A stretch of DNA of 64,000 nt from Devosia oryziradicis (GTDB taxonomy: Bacteria; Pseudomonadota; Alphaproteobacteria; Rhizobiales; Devosiaceae), in assembly GCF_016698645.1 (NCBI RefSeq), contig NZ_CP068047.1:1089001-1153000 (forward strand), read 5' to 3'. Positions 39,168 to 47,030 of the stretch are shown piece by piece. The notes beneath the pieces were generated by a model. The model worked only from the letters and a program-made list of their open reading frames with translations. It was not told where the DNA came from and searched no databases. The stretch's first letter is position 1. Each line of letters begins with the position of its first letter. The position numbers and the translations under genes were made by a program.

Positions 39168-39640
39168 GTCAGCCGGTCGAGCAGGGCCAGAAGCCGGTCG
39201 CGCGCCTGAGCGCCACCCAGGCGGGCCACCAGCTCGTCTTCCATGGCTGTGTGTACGGCGCGGGCATGGGCAAGGAAGGCCTCGCCCGCGCGCGTCAGGT
39301 GCAGGGCATTGGCGCGCCTGTCATTGGCGGACGGGACGCGTTCCACCAGCCCCCGCTCTTCAAGTCCGTGCACCAGCGTCACGAAATTGGCGCGCTTGAT
39401 GCCCAGCGCCTCGGCAATCTCGGTCTGCTTGCGACCCGGATTGTCGGCGATCAGGACCAGAACCGAATATTCTGCCGGTCGCAGCTTGAGCTCCTCGAAG
39501 ACAGCATGGAATTTCTGGAACACGCTGAGCTGGGCCCGGCGCAGGCGATAGCCGACAATGCTGGCAGTGGCTCCAGTCTCAAGGGCGTCCTCTGCGGGCG
39601 AAGGTGAGGCGACAGTGGGCATGGGCGGCTCGCTCGTCAT
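39164..39640 (-). CDS. MarR family transcriptional regulator
   Basis: A 158-residue MarR protein with the winged HTH (VLVLIADNPGRKQTEIAEAL then IKRANFVTLVHGLEERGLVE and wing ERVPSANDRRANALHLT). It is divergent from the TRAP transporter genes and convergent with the catabolic operon. Matching palindromes stand at 34053-34071 and 39702-39720, so it probably represses both operons and itself until bound by a hydroxycinnamate or its CoA thioester, as MarR proteins of hydroxycinnamate pathways do. Confidence 0.9.
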   Translation of the reverse strand: MTSEPPMPTVASPSPAEDALETGATASIVGYRLRRAQLSVFQKFHAVFEELKLRPAEYSVLVLIADNPGRKQTEIAEALGIKRANFVTLVHGLEERGLVERVPSANDRRANALHLTRAGEAFLAHARAVHTAMEDELVARLGGAQARDRLLALLDRLT

Positions 39641-39701
39641 CAGGCGTTATTTCCGTCGGTCAGGCCGCGTTGGCACGGTCCGCTTGTCGTGTCCGACAAT
39701 T

Positions 39702-39720
39702 TAGTTATACAAAATAACAT
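39702..39720. promoter_or_regulatory. Operator-like palindrome between marR and the TRAP genes
   Basis: TAGTTATAC (39702-39710), three bases, then ATAAC (39714-39718); the GTTAT/ATAAC core is a perfect inverted repeat. It copies the left half of the 34053-34071 operator exactly. A rightward promoter TTGTCG-N16-TATACA (39684-39711) overlaps it, so binding would block dctQ transcription and, being 62 bases from the marR start, probably marR as well. Confidence 0.7.
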
Positions 39721-39791
39721 TATGGTTTGGGAGGACCATAAGCTCGCCGCTGCCGCCGAACGGGTTAGCCTTTTCGTCCAGGGCGCCTAGC

Positions 39792-39852
39792 ATTCTGGCT
39801 GGATTATCGTTTGCTGACAAAATGGCCAGAATTCCGCTCGATGCGATAATCC
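39792..39852 (+). other. Two interlocking inverted repeats in the marR-dctQ gap (pseudoknot-like)
   Basis: Arms A (ATTCTGGC, 39792-39799) and A' (GCCAGAAT, 39825-39832) pair perfectly; arms B (GGATTATCG, 39801-39809) and B' (CGATAATCC, 39844-39852) also pair perfectly. The order A-B-A'-B' is interlocked, so as RNA they could form a pseudoknot or two competing hairpins, and as DNA two protein sites. A third repeat pairs TGACAAA (39815-39821) with TTTGTCA (39875-39881). This lies in the 371-base gap 39641-40011, upstream of the TRAP operon. Confidence 0.5.
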
Positions 39853-39931
39853 TGGGGTTATGAGCGCGGCAAAATTTGTCATTTTACTTGTTGGGTGGCC
39901 GGGCCTTTAATCGGGAAAAACGGGAGGGACC

Positions 39932-40012
39932 ATGCTGGGGGTTTTCGGGACTGACCGCGCGTCGAGCGATGCCAATCGCAGTCGCCTCGGGACTGGCGGG
40001 GAGCTGGTCTGA
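39932..40012 (+). CDS. Candidate 26-codon leader peptide coupled to dctQ
   Basis: A short ORF begins at ATG 39932 behind a strong GGGAGGG site (39922-39928) and encodes MLGVFGTDRASSDANRSRLG plus six residues (TGGELV). Its TGA stop (40010-40012) overlaps the dctQ ATG (40012) in TGATG. The ribosome site of the leader is better than that of dctQ, so ribosomes finishing the leader may re-initiate on dctQ. The peptide resembles nothing I know. It could be chance, but the site strength and exact overlap support translation. Confidence 0.45.
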   Translation: MLGVFGTDRASSDANRSRLGTGGELV

Positions 40013-40545
40013 TGGACGATACGCGGCTGGGCCGCGCTGTCTTCGGCCTTGCTACCGGCATTGCCATTGCCGGGGGCGTGGCCCTTGTGATCCTCACCAT
40101 CATCACTGCCGCCAGCGTGGTCGGACGTGCGCTCATTCCACTGGGCCTGAAGCCCGTTCCGGGTGACGTGGAGATCGTGCAGTTTGGCGTGTTGTTCGCC
40201 ATTTTCTGCTCGATGCCGCTCACCCAGTACCTGCGGGGCCATGCCGACGTGGCGTTGCTGACCGATGCCTTCCCGGCACGCGCGGCAGCCATCATCGAAC
40301 TGGTCATGGACATCATCATGCTGGTGATGACCGCGTTCATCGTCTGGCGCTTCGCGGTGGGCATGCTGGACAAGTACGGCAACAAGGAGATGACCTTCAT
40401 CCTCCACGTGCCGGTCTGGCTGACCTATGCGGCGGCCATGCTTGGCGCGATAGGCATGCTGCTGGTGAGCCTTTACTGCGTGGTCCGCTCCGGCGCCAAC
40501 GCGTTCTCGCGAAATCCCTACAAGCCCGAACCGGGACTCTTCTGA
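40012..40545 (+). CDS. TRAP transporter small permease (DctQ family)
   Basis: A 177-residue four-helix TRAP small permease (helices near 10-35, 55-75, 90-115 and 135-160). The DctQ-type region GDVEIVQFGVLFAIFCSMPL is present. It pairs with the large permease to import a carboxylate using a sodium or proton gradient. Start ATG 40012 has only a distant GGGGAG and overlaps the leader ORF stop. Its stop overlaps the dctM start. Neighbours suggest aromatic acid uptake. Confidence 0.9.
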   Translation: MDDTRLGRAVFGLATGIAIAGGVALVILTIITAASVVGRALIPLGLKPVPGDVEIVQFGVLFAIFCSMPLTQYLRGHADVALLTDAFPARAAAIIELVMDIIMLVMTAFIVWRFAVGMLDKYGNKEMTFILHVPVWLTYAAAMLGAIGMLLVSLYCVVRSGANAFSRNPYKPEPGLF

Positions 40546-41870
40546 TGAGCAATATCGAACTGGGCCTGTGGTCGTTTCCGGTCCTGCTGGTCCTGATCTT
40601 CCTGCGTATGCCGATCGGCCTGGCCATGCTGGTGGTGGGCGTGGTGGGCAACTATCTCATCACCAAGAGCTGGAATCCCAGCTTTGCGCTGTTCAAGTCG
40701 CTGACCTATTCGACCTTTTCGAGCTACTCATTCGCCGTGGTGCCGTTGTTCCTGCTGATGGGGCAGTTTGCGGCGATGAGTGGGGTTTCCCGCTCGCTGT
40801 TCGATGCCGCCACGGCATGGCTCGGCCATCGTCGCGGCGGCATTGCCATGGCCTCGATCGGCGCCTGCACCGCCTTCGGCTCGATCTGCGGGTCGTCACT
40901 GGCGACGGCGGCCACGATGGGGCAGGTGGCCTTGCCCGAGCTCAAGCGGCACGGCTATTCGGGTGCGCTGGCAACCGGCACCCTGGCCGCTGGTGGCACG
41001 ATCGGCATCCTGGTGCCTCCGTCCTGGATCCTGGTGATCTATGCCATCCTCACCGAGCAGAATATCGCCAAGCTGTTTCTGGCCGCCATCGTTCCGGGGG
41101 TGCTGGCGGCGGTGGGCTACTGCCTGACCATCGCCATCGTGGCGCGGGTGCGGCCCGAGCATGCCGGCACGGCCTATCCGCGCCTGCCCTATCGCGAACG
41201 CTTCCGCCAGCTGGGCCGTATCTGGCCGGCACCGGTGATCTTCCTGGCCGTCATTGGCGGCATTTATACCGGTATCTTTACGCCGACTGAGGCTGCGGCG
41301 GTGGGTGCGGTAGGCACCGGGCTGATCGCCATTTTCAACCGCACCCTGACCTGGCCGGCCTTCCGCACGGCCATGGTGCAGATGGCAACCGGCACCGGCA
41401 TGATCTTCATGATCATCCTGGGCGCCGCGGCGCTCAACAACTTCCTGGCGCTCAGCCAGCTGCCGCAGGCCGCTGCAGCCTTTGTTACCGAGCAGGGCTT
41501 CAACCCGTGGCTGGTCATGACGCTGATCCTGATCATGTACCTGATCCTGGGCGGACCGATGGATTCGCTGTCCATGATCCTGCTGACCATCCCGATCGTC
41601 TATCCGGTGACGCTGGCGCTCGATTTCGGGCTCAGCCCCGAGGAGTTCTCGATCTGGTTCGGCATCCTCACCCTTGTCGTGGTGGAGGTGGGGCTCATCA
41701 GTCCGCCGGTGGGCATGAACCTGTTCGTCATCAATTCCATGAGCAAAGGCACCAGCATCGGGCAGACCTTTCTTGGGGTCACGCCCTTCCTGATATCGGA
41801 TCTCGTTCGCACGGTGATCCTGGTGGCCTTTCCGTCGATATCCCTGTTCTTGGTCCAGTGGCTGCATTGA
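40545..41870 (+). CDS. TRAP transporter large permease (DctM family)
   Basis: A 441-residue integral membrane protein of the DctM/SiaM type. Typical segments: FLRMPIGLAMLVVGVVGNYL, the GSICGSSLATAATMGQVALP loop, GTLAAGGTIGILVPPSWILV, and the C-terminal VVVEVGLISPPVGMNLFVIN. It forms the transport channel with DctQ. Its ATG shares a base with the dctQ stop (TGATG). Confidence 0.94.
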   Translation: MSNIELGLWSFPVLLVLIFLRMPIGLAMLVVGVVGNYLITKSWNPSFALFKSLTYSTFSSYSFAVVPLFLLMGQFAAMSGVSRSLFDAATAWLGHRRGGIAMASIGACTAFGSICGSSLATAATMGQVALPELKRHGYSGALATGTLAAGGTIGILVPPSWILVIYAILTEQNIAKLFLAAIVPGVLAAVGYCLTIAIVARVRPEHAGTAYPRLPYRERFRQLGRIWPAPVIFLAVIGGIYTGIFTPTEAAAVGAVGTGLIAIFNRTLTWPAFRTAMVQMATGTGMIFMIILGAAALNNFLALSQLPQAAAAFVTEQGFNPWLVMTLILIMYLILGGPMDSLSMILLTIPIVYPVTLALDFGLSPEEFSIWFGILTLVVVEVGLISPPVGMNLFVINSMSKGTSIGQTFLGVTPFLISDLVRTVILVAFPSISLFLVQWLH

Positions 41871-41922
41871 GCATCCCTGGGCGGGTAGCGGGGAGAGAGA
41901 AACAACATAGGAGGAGGAGACT

Positions 41923-42951
41923 ATGAAGAGACGTGAATTTTTGATTGGCACCGCCGCGGGAACCGTCGCTCTCGCCGCTCCTGCCATTGTGCGCGCACAG
42001 GATACGACCACGCTGCGCGTCCATCAGATGCTGCCGGCCCAGGCCACCATTCCCGCCAAGGCGATCGAGCCATGGGCCCAGCGGGTCGAGGAAGCCTCAG
42101 GCGGCCGGATCAAGTTCGAGCTTTATCCCGCCATGCAGCTGGGCGGCGCGCCGCCGGATCTCTACGACCAAGCCAAGGATGGCGTGGTGGATCTGATCTG
42201 GACCGTGCTGGGCTATACGCCGGGCCGTTTCCCCAAGTCGGAAGTGTTCGAACTACCGTTCATGGTCACGACGGCCGAGCCAACCTCGGTGGCTTTCCAT
42301 AAATATGTCGAAGCCAATGCCATGAACGAGTTCGATGGCGTCAAGCTGATCTGTGTCCATACCCATGGCCCCGGGCTGTTCCACACCAAGGACCCGATCA
42401 CCAAGCTCGAAGACCTCAAGGGCATGAAGATCCGCGGGGGCTCGCGCATCATCAGCGACATGCTGGGCCGGCTCGGTGCCGAACCGATCGGTATGCCGGT
42501 GCCGCAGGTGCCAGAGGCGCTGTCGACCGGTGTCATCGATGGCACGACCATCCCCTGGGAAGTCACGCCTTCGCTCAAGGTGGCCGAACTGGTCAAGAAC
42601 CATACCGGCTTCTCGGGGACGCATGGGCTTTACAGCCAGACCTTTGGCTTCACCATGAACCTGGACCGTTACAACGGCCTGGCGGATGACCTGAAGGCCA
42701 TTATCGACGAGAATTCAGGCGTCGAAACCGCTCGCCAGTTCGGCCGCGTGATGGACGAAGGCGACGCCATCGGGCTCAAGGTGGCAGTGGAAGCCGGCAA
42801 CAATATCGTGCAGCTCGACGAAGCCGAGACGGCGCGCTGGCAGGAAGCCGCCCAGCCAACCATCGACCAGTGGTACACCGATATGACTGCGGCAGGACTT
42901 GACGGCGCGGCGCTGCACGAGGCTGCCAAGGCAGCCATCGCCGAGGCTTGA
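41923..42951 (+). CDS. TRAP transporter substrate-binding protein (DctP family)
   Basis: A 342-residue periplasmic binding protein. The N-terminus MKRREFLIGTAAGTVALAAP then AIVRAQ has an RR-x-F-L Tat-like signal. The mature part is a DctP protein, with conserved KGMKIRGGSRIISDMLGRLG and PEALSTGVIDGTTIPWEV (the Arg is the usual carboxylate ligand). A very strong AGGAGGAGGAG site precedes it, so it should be the most translated TRAP component. TRAP binders of hydroxycinnamates are known in Rhodopseudomonas, and context suggests the same here. Confidence 0.93.
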   Translation: MKRREFLIGTAAGTVALAAPAIVRAQDTTTLRVHQMLPAQATIPAKAIEPWAQRVEEASGGRIKFELYPAMQLGGAPPDLYDQAKDGVVDLIWTVLGYTPGRFPKSEVFELPFMVTTAEPTSVAFHKYVEANAMNEFDGVKLICVHTHGPGLFHTKDPITKLEDLKGMKIRGGSRIISDMLGRLGAEPIGMPVPQVPEALSTGVIDGTTIPWEVTPSLKVAELVKNHTGFSGTHGLYSQTFGFTMNLDRYNGLADDLKAIIDENSGVETARQFGRVMDEGDAIGLKVAVEAGNNIVQLDEAETARWQEAAQPTIDQWYTDMTAAGLDGAALHEAAKAAIAEA

Positions 42952-42957
42952 GCGACA

Positions 42958-42980
42958 GGGCCCGGCCGCGCGCCGGGCCC
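42958..42980 (+). terminator. Strong hairpin after the TRAP operon
   Basis: GGGCCCGGC and GCCGGGCCC form a perfect 9-bp GC stem with a 5-base loop, starting six bases after the dctP stop. Only a weak T content follows (AATCCTGTT). It separates the TRAP operon from the vanillate demethylase operon. Confidence 0.7.
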
Positions 42981-43064
42981 AATCCTGTTATGCGGGTAGC
43001 CTGCCCGCCGGCCTGCGCCGAATCGGCGATGGCTTCTGAAAAAGGGCAGTCTGCCCTGCAAAAA

Positions 43065-43072
43065 TGTATACA
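43065..43072 (+). promoter_or_regulatory. Candidate GntR operator overlapping the vanA promoter
   Basis: TGTATACA is a perfect 8-base palindrome within AATGTATACAAT, fitting the short GT-N-AC style of FCD-type GntR sites. TATACA could serve as a -10 element. It lies 51 bases before vanA, and the GntR protein is encoded in this operon. A further short inverted repeat, AGGGCA-GTC-TGCCCT, is at 43043-43057. Confidence 0.45.
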
Positions 43073-43122
43073 ATCAGCGTTTCCCGGCTTCCGAGCCGGC
43101 CTGCTGCAAGAGGAGCACGGCG

Positions 43123-44169
43123 ATGACCGCCAAGACATTTCCGATGAACGCCTGGTATGCGGCGGCTTGGGATACCGAGGTCAAGCGCGAGCTATTGCCG
43201 CGCAAGATCTGCGGAAAACCTGTGGTCATGTACCGAAAGCAGGACGGAAGCCCGGTGGCGCTGGCGGATGCCTGCTGGCATCGGCTGCTGCCACTGTCGA
43301 TGGGCGAGCTCTATGGCGACAATGTTATCTGCGGCTATCACGGTCTCGAATTCGACGATTCCGGCCGCTGTGTATACATGCCGTCGCAGGACACCATCAA
43401 TCCGTCAGCCTGTGTGGTGTCCTACCCGATTGTCGAGAAGCACCGCTTCATCTGGCTGTGGATGGGTGATCCGGCCTTGGCCGACCCGGCCAGAATCCCC
43501 GACCTGCATTGGAACGACGATCCGGAATGGGCAGCGGATGGCAAGCTGATCCACGCCAAGTGCGACTACCGGCTGGTCATCGACAACCTGATGGACCTGA
43601 CCCACGAGACCTATGTGCATGGCTCGTCCATCGGCAACCGCGCCGTGGCGGAGGCGCCGTTCACGGCGACCCATTCGGAGCGGACGGCTACCATCACGCG
43701 GTGGATGAAGGATATCGACGCGCCACCCTTCTGGCGCGGCCAACTGGGCAAGCCCGGCAATGTCGACCGCTGGCAGATCATCAATTTCGAGGCGCCGGCC
43801 ACCATCGCCATCGATGTGGGCGTGGCCCTAGCCGGAACCGGTGCGCCCGAAGGCGATCGCAGCCAGGGCGTCAACGGCTTCGTGCTTAACACCATCACGC
43901 CCGAGACCGACAAGACCTGCCACTATTTCTGGGCCTTTGCCCGCAACTACAAGACATCCGAGCAGCGTCGCACGCATGAATTGCGCGAAGGCGTGGCCGG
44001 CATCTTCCGCGAGGACGAGCGGATTCTGGAGGCCCAGCAGATCGCCATCGACAACAATCCGGACCACGTCATCTACAACCTCAACATCGACGCGGGCTCG
44101 ATGTGGGCGCGCAAGCTGATCGAAGCGATGATTGCCGAAGAAGAGCCGCACCGTGCGGCGGCGGAGTAG
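43123..44169 (+). CDS. vanA: Vanillate O-demethylase oxygenase subunit (Rieske non-heme iron)
   Basis: A 348-residue Rieske oxygenase alpha subunit. The Rieske ligands are in [20 protein letters not shown] followed by ICGYHG (C-x-H, 17 residues, C-x2-H). The mononuclear iron site is [15 protein letters not shown] with the Asp-His-His pattern. Length and single-subunit layout fit VanA, which removes the methyl of vanillate to give protocatechuate and formaldehyde. The reductase VanB is two genes downstream. Closely related demethylases of syringate or dicamba type cannot be fully excluded. Confidence 0.9.
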   Translation: MTAKTFPMNAWYAAAWDTEVKRELLPRKICGKPVVMYRKQDGSPVALADACWHRLLPLSMGELYGDNVICGYHGLEFDDSGRCVYMPSQDTINPSACVVSYPIVEKHRFIWLWMGDPALADPARIPDLHWNDDPEWAADGKLIHAKCDYRLVIDNLMDLTHETYVHGSSIGNRAVAEAPFTATHSERTATITRWMKDIDAPPFWRGQLGKPGNVDRWQIINFEAPATIAIDVGVALAGTGAPEGDRSQGVNGFVLNTITPETDKTCHYFWAFARNYKTSEQRRTHELREGVAGIFREDERILEAQQIAIDNNPDHVIYNLNIDAGSMWARKLIEAMIAEEEPHRAAAE

Positions 44170-44172
44170 GCC

Positions 44173-44916
44173 ATGGGTGCTTCGCTGCAAAAGCGGCAGC
44201 AGCCGCAGTCGCTCAAGGCGCTGATGGGGGTGCGCGATCTGGTGCTGGATGGTCATATCCGGCCCGGCGAACGGCTGTCCGAGGTGGCGATCGCGGCACG
44301 GCTGGGCATTTCGCGCACACCGATCCGCGCTGCCCTGGCGCGACTGGAGCAGGAGGGTTTGCTCGAGGTCATTCCATCGGGCGGGTACGCGGTGCGCGGC
44401 TTTGCCCGCGAGGAGGTGGTCGATGCCATCGAGCTTCGCGGCGTGCTCGAAGGCACGGCGGCGCGGCTGGCGGCCGAACGCGGCGTGTTGCCCGTGCGGA
44501 TGAAGGCGATCCAGGACCTCGTCCGGGCGTTGGACGAGACGATCCGCGACCGGCCGCAGGACATGGACTTCGAACGCTATGTCGAACTCAATGCAGGATT
44601 CCACGACGCGCTGGCGGGACTGTCCGGCAGCCAGACCATCCGGCGCGAAATCGAGCGGGTGACGCGGCTGCCCTTTGCTTCGCCCAGTGCGTTTCTCGAC
44701 AAGCAGGCCGACGTGCCGGCCTTCCGGCAATCGCTGCTGGTAGGGCAGGCGCAGCACAAGGCTATCGTCAGCGCCATCGAGTTGCACGAGGGCGGACGGG
44801 CCGAGGCGCTGGCGCGCGAGCATGCGCGATTGGCGCGGCAGAACCTCGAATATGTCATGGCCGAGGACCGGAGCCTGTTGCGGCGGGTGCGGGCGCTGGC
44901 TTTGGTCGGCGAATAG
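44173..44916 (+). CDS. GntR family transcriptional regulator (FCD type, VanR-like)
   Basis: A 247-residue regulator with an N-terminal winged HTH ([20 protein letters not shown], then [20 protein letters not shown]) and a C-terminal FCD ligand domain (about 95-225; metal-site residues in [12 protein letters not shown] and [14 protein letters not shown]). It lies between vanA and vanB, three bases after vanA, which is the known position of VanR-type regulators. It probably represses the operon until vanillate binds. Confidence 0.9.
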   Translation: MGASLQKRQQPQSLKALMGVRDLVLDGHIRPGERLSEVAIAARLGISRTPIRAALARLEQEGLLEVIPSGGYAVRGFAREEVVDAIELRGVLEGTAARLAAERGVLPVRMKAIQDLVRALDETIRDRPQDMDFERYVELNAGFHDALAGLSGSQTIRREIERVTRLPFASPSAFLDKQADVPAFRQSLLVGQAQHKAIVSAIELHEGGRAEALAREHARLARQNLEYVMAEDRSLLRRVRALALVGE

Positions 44917-44925
44917 GAGCGTCTG

Positions 44926-45894
44926 ATGCGCAACAGGCAGGGATGGCGGCAGGGCACCCTGACGCGGGCAGAGACGATTGCCGACGATGTCCGGCTGCTC
45001 GAATTTGCCGTCGAAGGGGCGCTGCCGCGCTTCGATCCGGGCTCTCACAGCAATTTCAAGGTTGCTCTGGGCGAGGGACAGGCGATCCGCACCTATAGCT
45101 GCTTGCCGGCCCCGGCGGGGCATATCAGCGTGGCGGTCAAGCATCACGAGAACAGCCGCGGCGGCTCACGCTTCATGTGGGGGCTCGATGTTGGTTCGAC
45201 AGTCGAATTGACCCTGCCGGAAAACCGTTTCGAACTGGCGTGGCGGGCGCCATACTACCTGTTGATCGCGGGCGGCATCGGCATCACCCCGATCTATGGC
45301 ATGGCACTCGCCCTGCAACGCCGCGGCGTGCCGTTCCGCCTGGCTTACGGCGGACGCACCCGCTCGGTGATGGCTTTTGTCGATCGGCTGGAAGCCGAGC
45401 TGGGGAGCGCAGTGGCCGTCCATGCCGGCGATGCGGGTGGGCGCATCGATGTCGAGGCGGAAATTGCAGCGCTGCCGCCCAATGGCGAACTCTATGTCTG
45501 CGGGCCGATAGACATGCTCAATGCGGTCAAGGCCGCCTGGCTTGCGGCAGGGCGGCCGCTCGGGCGGCTGCGCTACGAGGTGTTCGGCGACAGCGGGCTC
45601 TATGCCGAGGCGCCATTCAGCGTCGAAGTGCAGGGATTGGGACGCTCGGTGGCGGTGCGGCCGGACCAGACCTTGCTCGACGCATTGCTGGGGGCCGGCA
45701 TCGACATGATCTACGATTGCCAGCGCGGCGAATGCGGGCTCTGTGCTGTCGATATCGTCGCGCATGACGGCGCGATCGATCATCGCGATGTGTTCTTCAG
45801 CGCCGAGGAAAAGCACGAAGGCAACCGGATGTGCGCCTGCGTCTCGCGCTTTGCCAGCGGCAAGGCGGTGATCGACGTGGGCTATCGCGGCTAG
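44926..45894 (+). CDS. vanB: Vanillate O-demethylase reductase subunit
   Basis: A 322-residue PDR/VanB-type reductase. An FMN-binding barrel (about 1-100, with [12 protein letters not shown]), an NAD-binding domain ([20 protein letters not shown]), and a C-terminal plant-type [2Fe-2S] domain ([14 protein letters not shown], then the fourth Cys in NRMCACVSR) are in the usual order. It passes electrons from NADH to VanA. It starts nine bases after gntR and its stop overlaps the convergent acyltransferase gene by four bases. Confidence 0.92.
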   Translation: MRNRQGWRQGTLTRAETIADDVRLLEFAVEGALPRFDPGSHSNFKVALGEGQAIRTYSCLPAPAGHISVAVKHHENSRGGSRFMWGLDVGSTVELTLPENRFELAWRAPYYLLIAGGIGITPIYGMALALQRRGVPFRLAYGGRTRSVMAFVDRLEAELGSAVAVHAGDAGGRIDVEAEIAALPPNGELYVCGPIDMLNAVKAAWLAAGRPLGRLRYEVFGDSGLYAEAPFSVEVQGLGRSVAVRPDQTLLDALLGAGIDMIYDCQRGECGLCAVDIVAHDGAIDHRDVFFSAEEKHEGNRMCACVSRFASGKAVIDVGYRG

Positions 45895-47030
45895 TCGGCG
45901 GCAGGGGTGTCCGGCTGCTTCTGCGGGCGGCGCTGTTCCAGGGCGTGGCGTGCGCGGTCGAGCGCGAGGACAGCGCGACCGCGGAGCGAGCCGGGCGCCG
46001 TCAGCGTGCCCAGGGTTACCGCCTCGGTGCCGAAGCGCCGCTTGAAGGCCTCCGCGCCACAGAGGAAATCGACTGTGTGCAGACCGCGGTCGAAGGCCCA
46101 CATGATATAGTCGGTCATCAGCAGCGTGCCGGGCGAGCCGCGCTCGAAGGCGGGGTCGTAGCTGGTGACGAAGGCCATCAGCGTGCCGCGCTGCTCGAAA
46201 TTGACCGAGATGGACACGATCAGCCCATCCACTTCGAGCACGAAGAGGCGGAGCAGGCCGGCACGGGCGAGGGCTTCCACCAGGGCCGAGAGCGCCACTT
46301 CGCCTTCCTCGAACAGCGTCGAGGTGCGGCCACGGGTATCGAGCCATTGGCGCTTCAGCGCCGATAGCCGCTCGAGGATCGGACGCAGCGGCTCGTCCGG
46401 GCCCACCAGGCGGAACTGTGTCTTGCCTGACTCGGCGAGGGTCGCCTGCTTGCGGCGATAGTTCTGGCGGGTTTTCTTGGACTGGCTGTCGAACCAGGCC
46501 TGGCCGGTGGACCAGTCGCCGCTGACCCTATGGCTGATTTCGCTGCGGTGGTTTGGCGTCAGCGCCGGGCGCGTGCCTGTGCTTTGCAACTCGCGGGTCC
46601 GCGCGCCGGGGCAAAGGCGGTTGAGCAGGGCGATGTCGAAGCCGCCCATTGCCGTCAATTCGGCCCATAGGCGCTGCAGGGTTGCGGGCGGGCAGTCCCT
46701 GACCGCGATGATGTCCTCGTAGTCGCTATAGCTGTTGGCGGCCCATTCCAGGAAGCGCAGGCCGCGGCGCTTGTGGATGCTGAGCGGCATGACCGCATCG
46801 AGACGGTCGCCATTCCACACCAGGCCGACGCGCAGCTGCCGGCGTTGCCGGTCGCGATCGGGAAGCGTCCGCCACCAGGCCGAAATCCAGGCGTGGCTCT
46901 GGAAGACGAGGCCATCGGTGCGCGACCACAGTTCGTCCCAGGCCGGGCCGATCTCGGCGAGGCGGGCGGTGTCGGTGACGATCTCCACCCGGTCGGCGCG
47001 AACCGTCACGCCGGAGGCATGCATGTTCAT
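45891..47030 (-). CDS. GNAT-family acyltransferase, CelD/BcsL-like
   Basis: A 379-residue protein with a C-terminal GNAT_6 (CelD-type, FemAB-like) acyltransferase domain at about 165-320: RQNYRRKQATLAESGKTQFR is the typical basic helix, followed by YDPAFERGSPGTLLMTDYIM and GLHTVDFLCGAEAFKRRFGT. Such proteins are common in exopolysaccharide and cellulose regions and may transfer acyl or aminoacyl groups to polysaccharide. It overlaps the next upstream gene (sterol-desaturase-like) by four bases, so they are co-translated. Confidence 0.8.
   Translation of the reverse strand: MNMHASGVTVRADRVEIVTDTARLAEIGPAWDELWSRTDGLVFQSHAWISAWWRTLPDRDRQRRQLRVGLVWNGDRLDAVMPLSIHKRRGLRFLEWAANSYSDYEDIIAVRDCPPATLQRLWAELTAMGGFDIALLNRLCPGARTRELQSTGTRPALTPNHRSEISHRVSGDWSTGQAWFDSQSKKTRQNYRRKQATLAESGKTQFRLVGPDEPLRPILERLSALKRQWLDTRGRTSTLFEEGEVALSALVEALARAGLLRLFVLEVDGLIVSISVNFEQRGTLMAFVTSYDPAFERGSPGTLLMTDYIMWAFDRGLHTVDFLCGAEAFKRRFGTEAVTLGTLTAPGSLRGRAVLALDRARHALEQRRPQKQPDTPAAD

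Noticed and set aside
40568..41290. A 240-codon plus-strand frame within dctM
   Set aside because: Out-of-frame shadow of the large TRAP permease, lacking hydrophobic segments.
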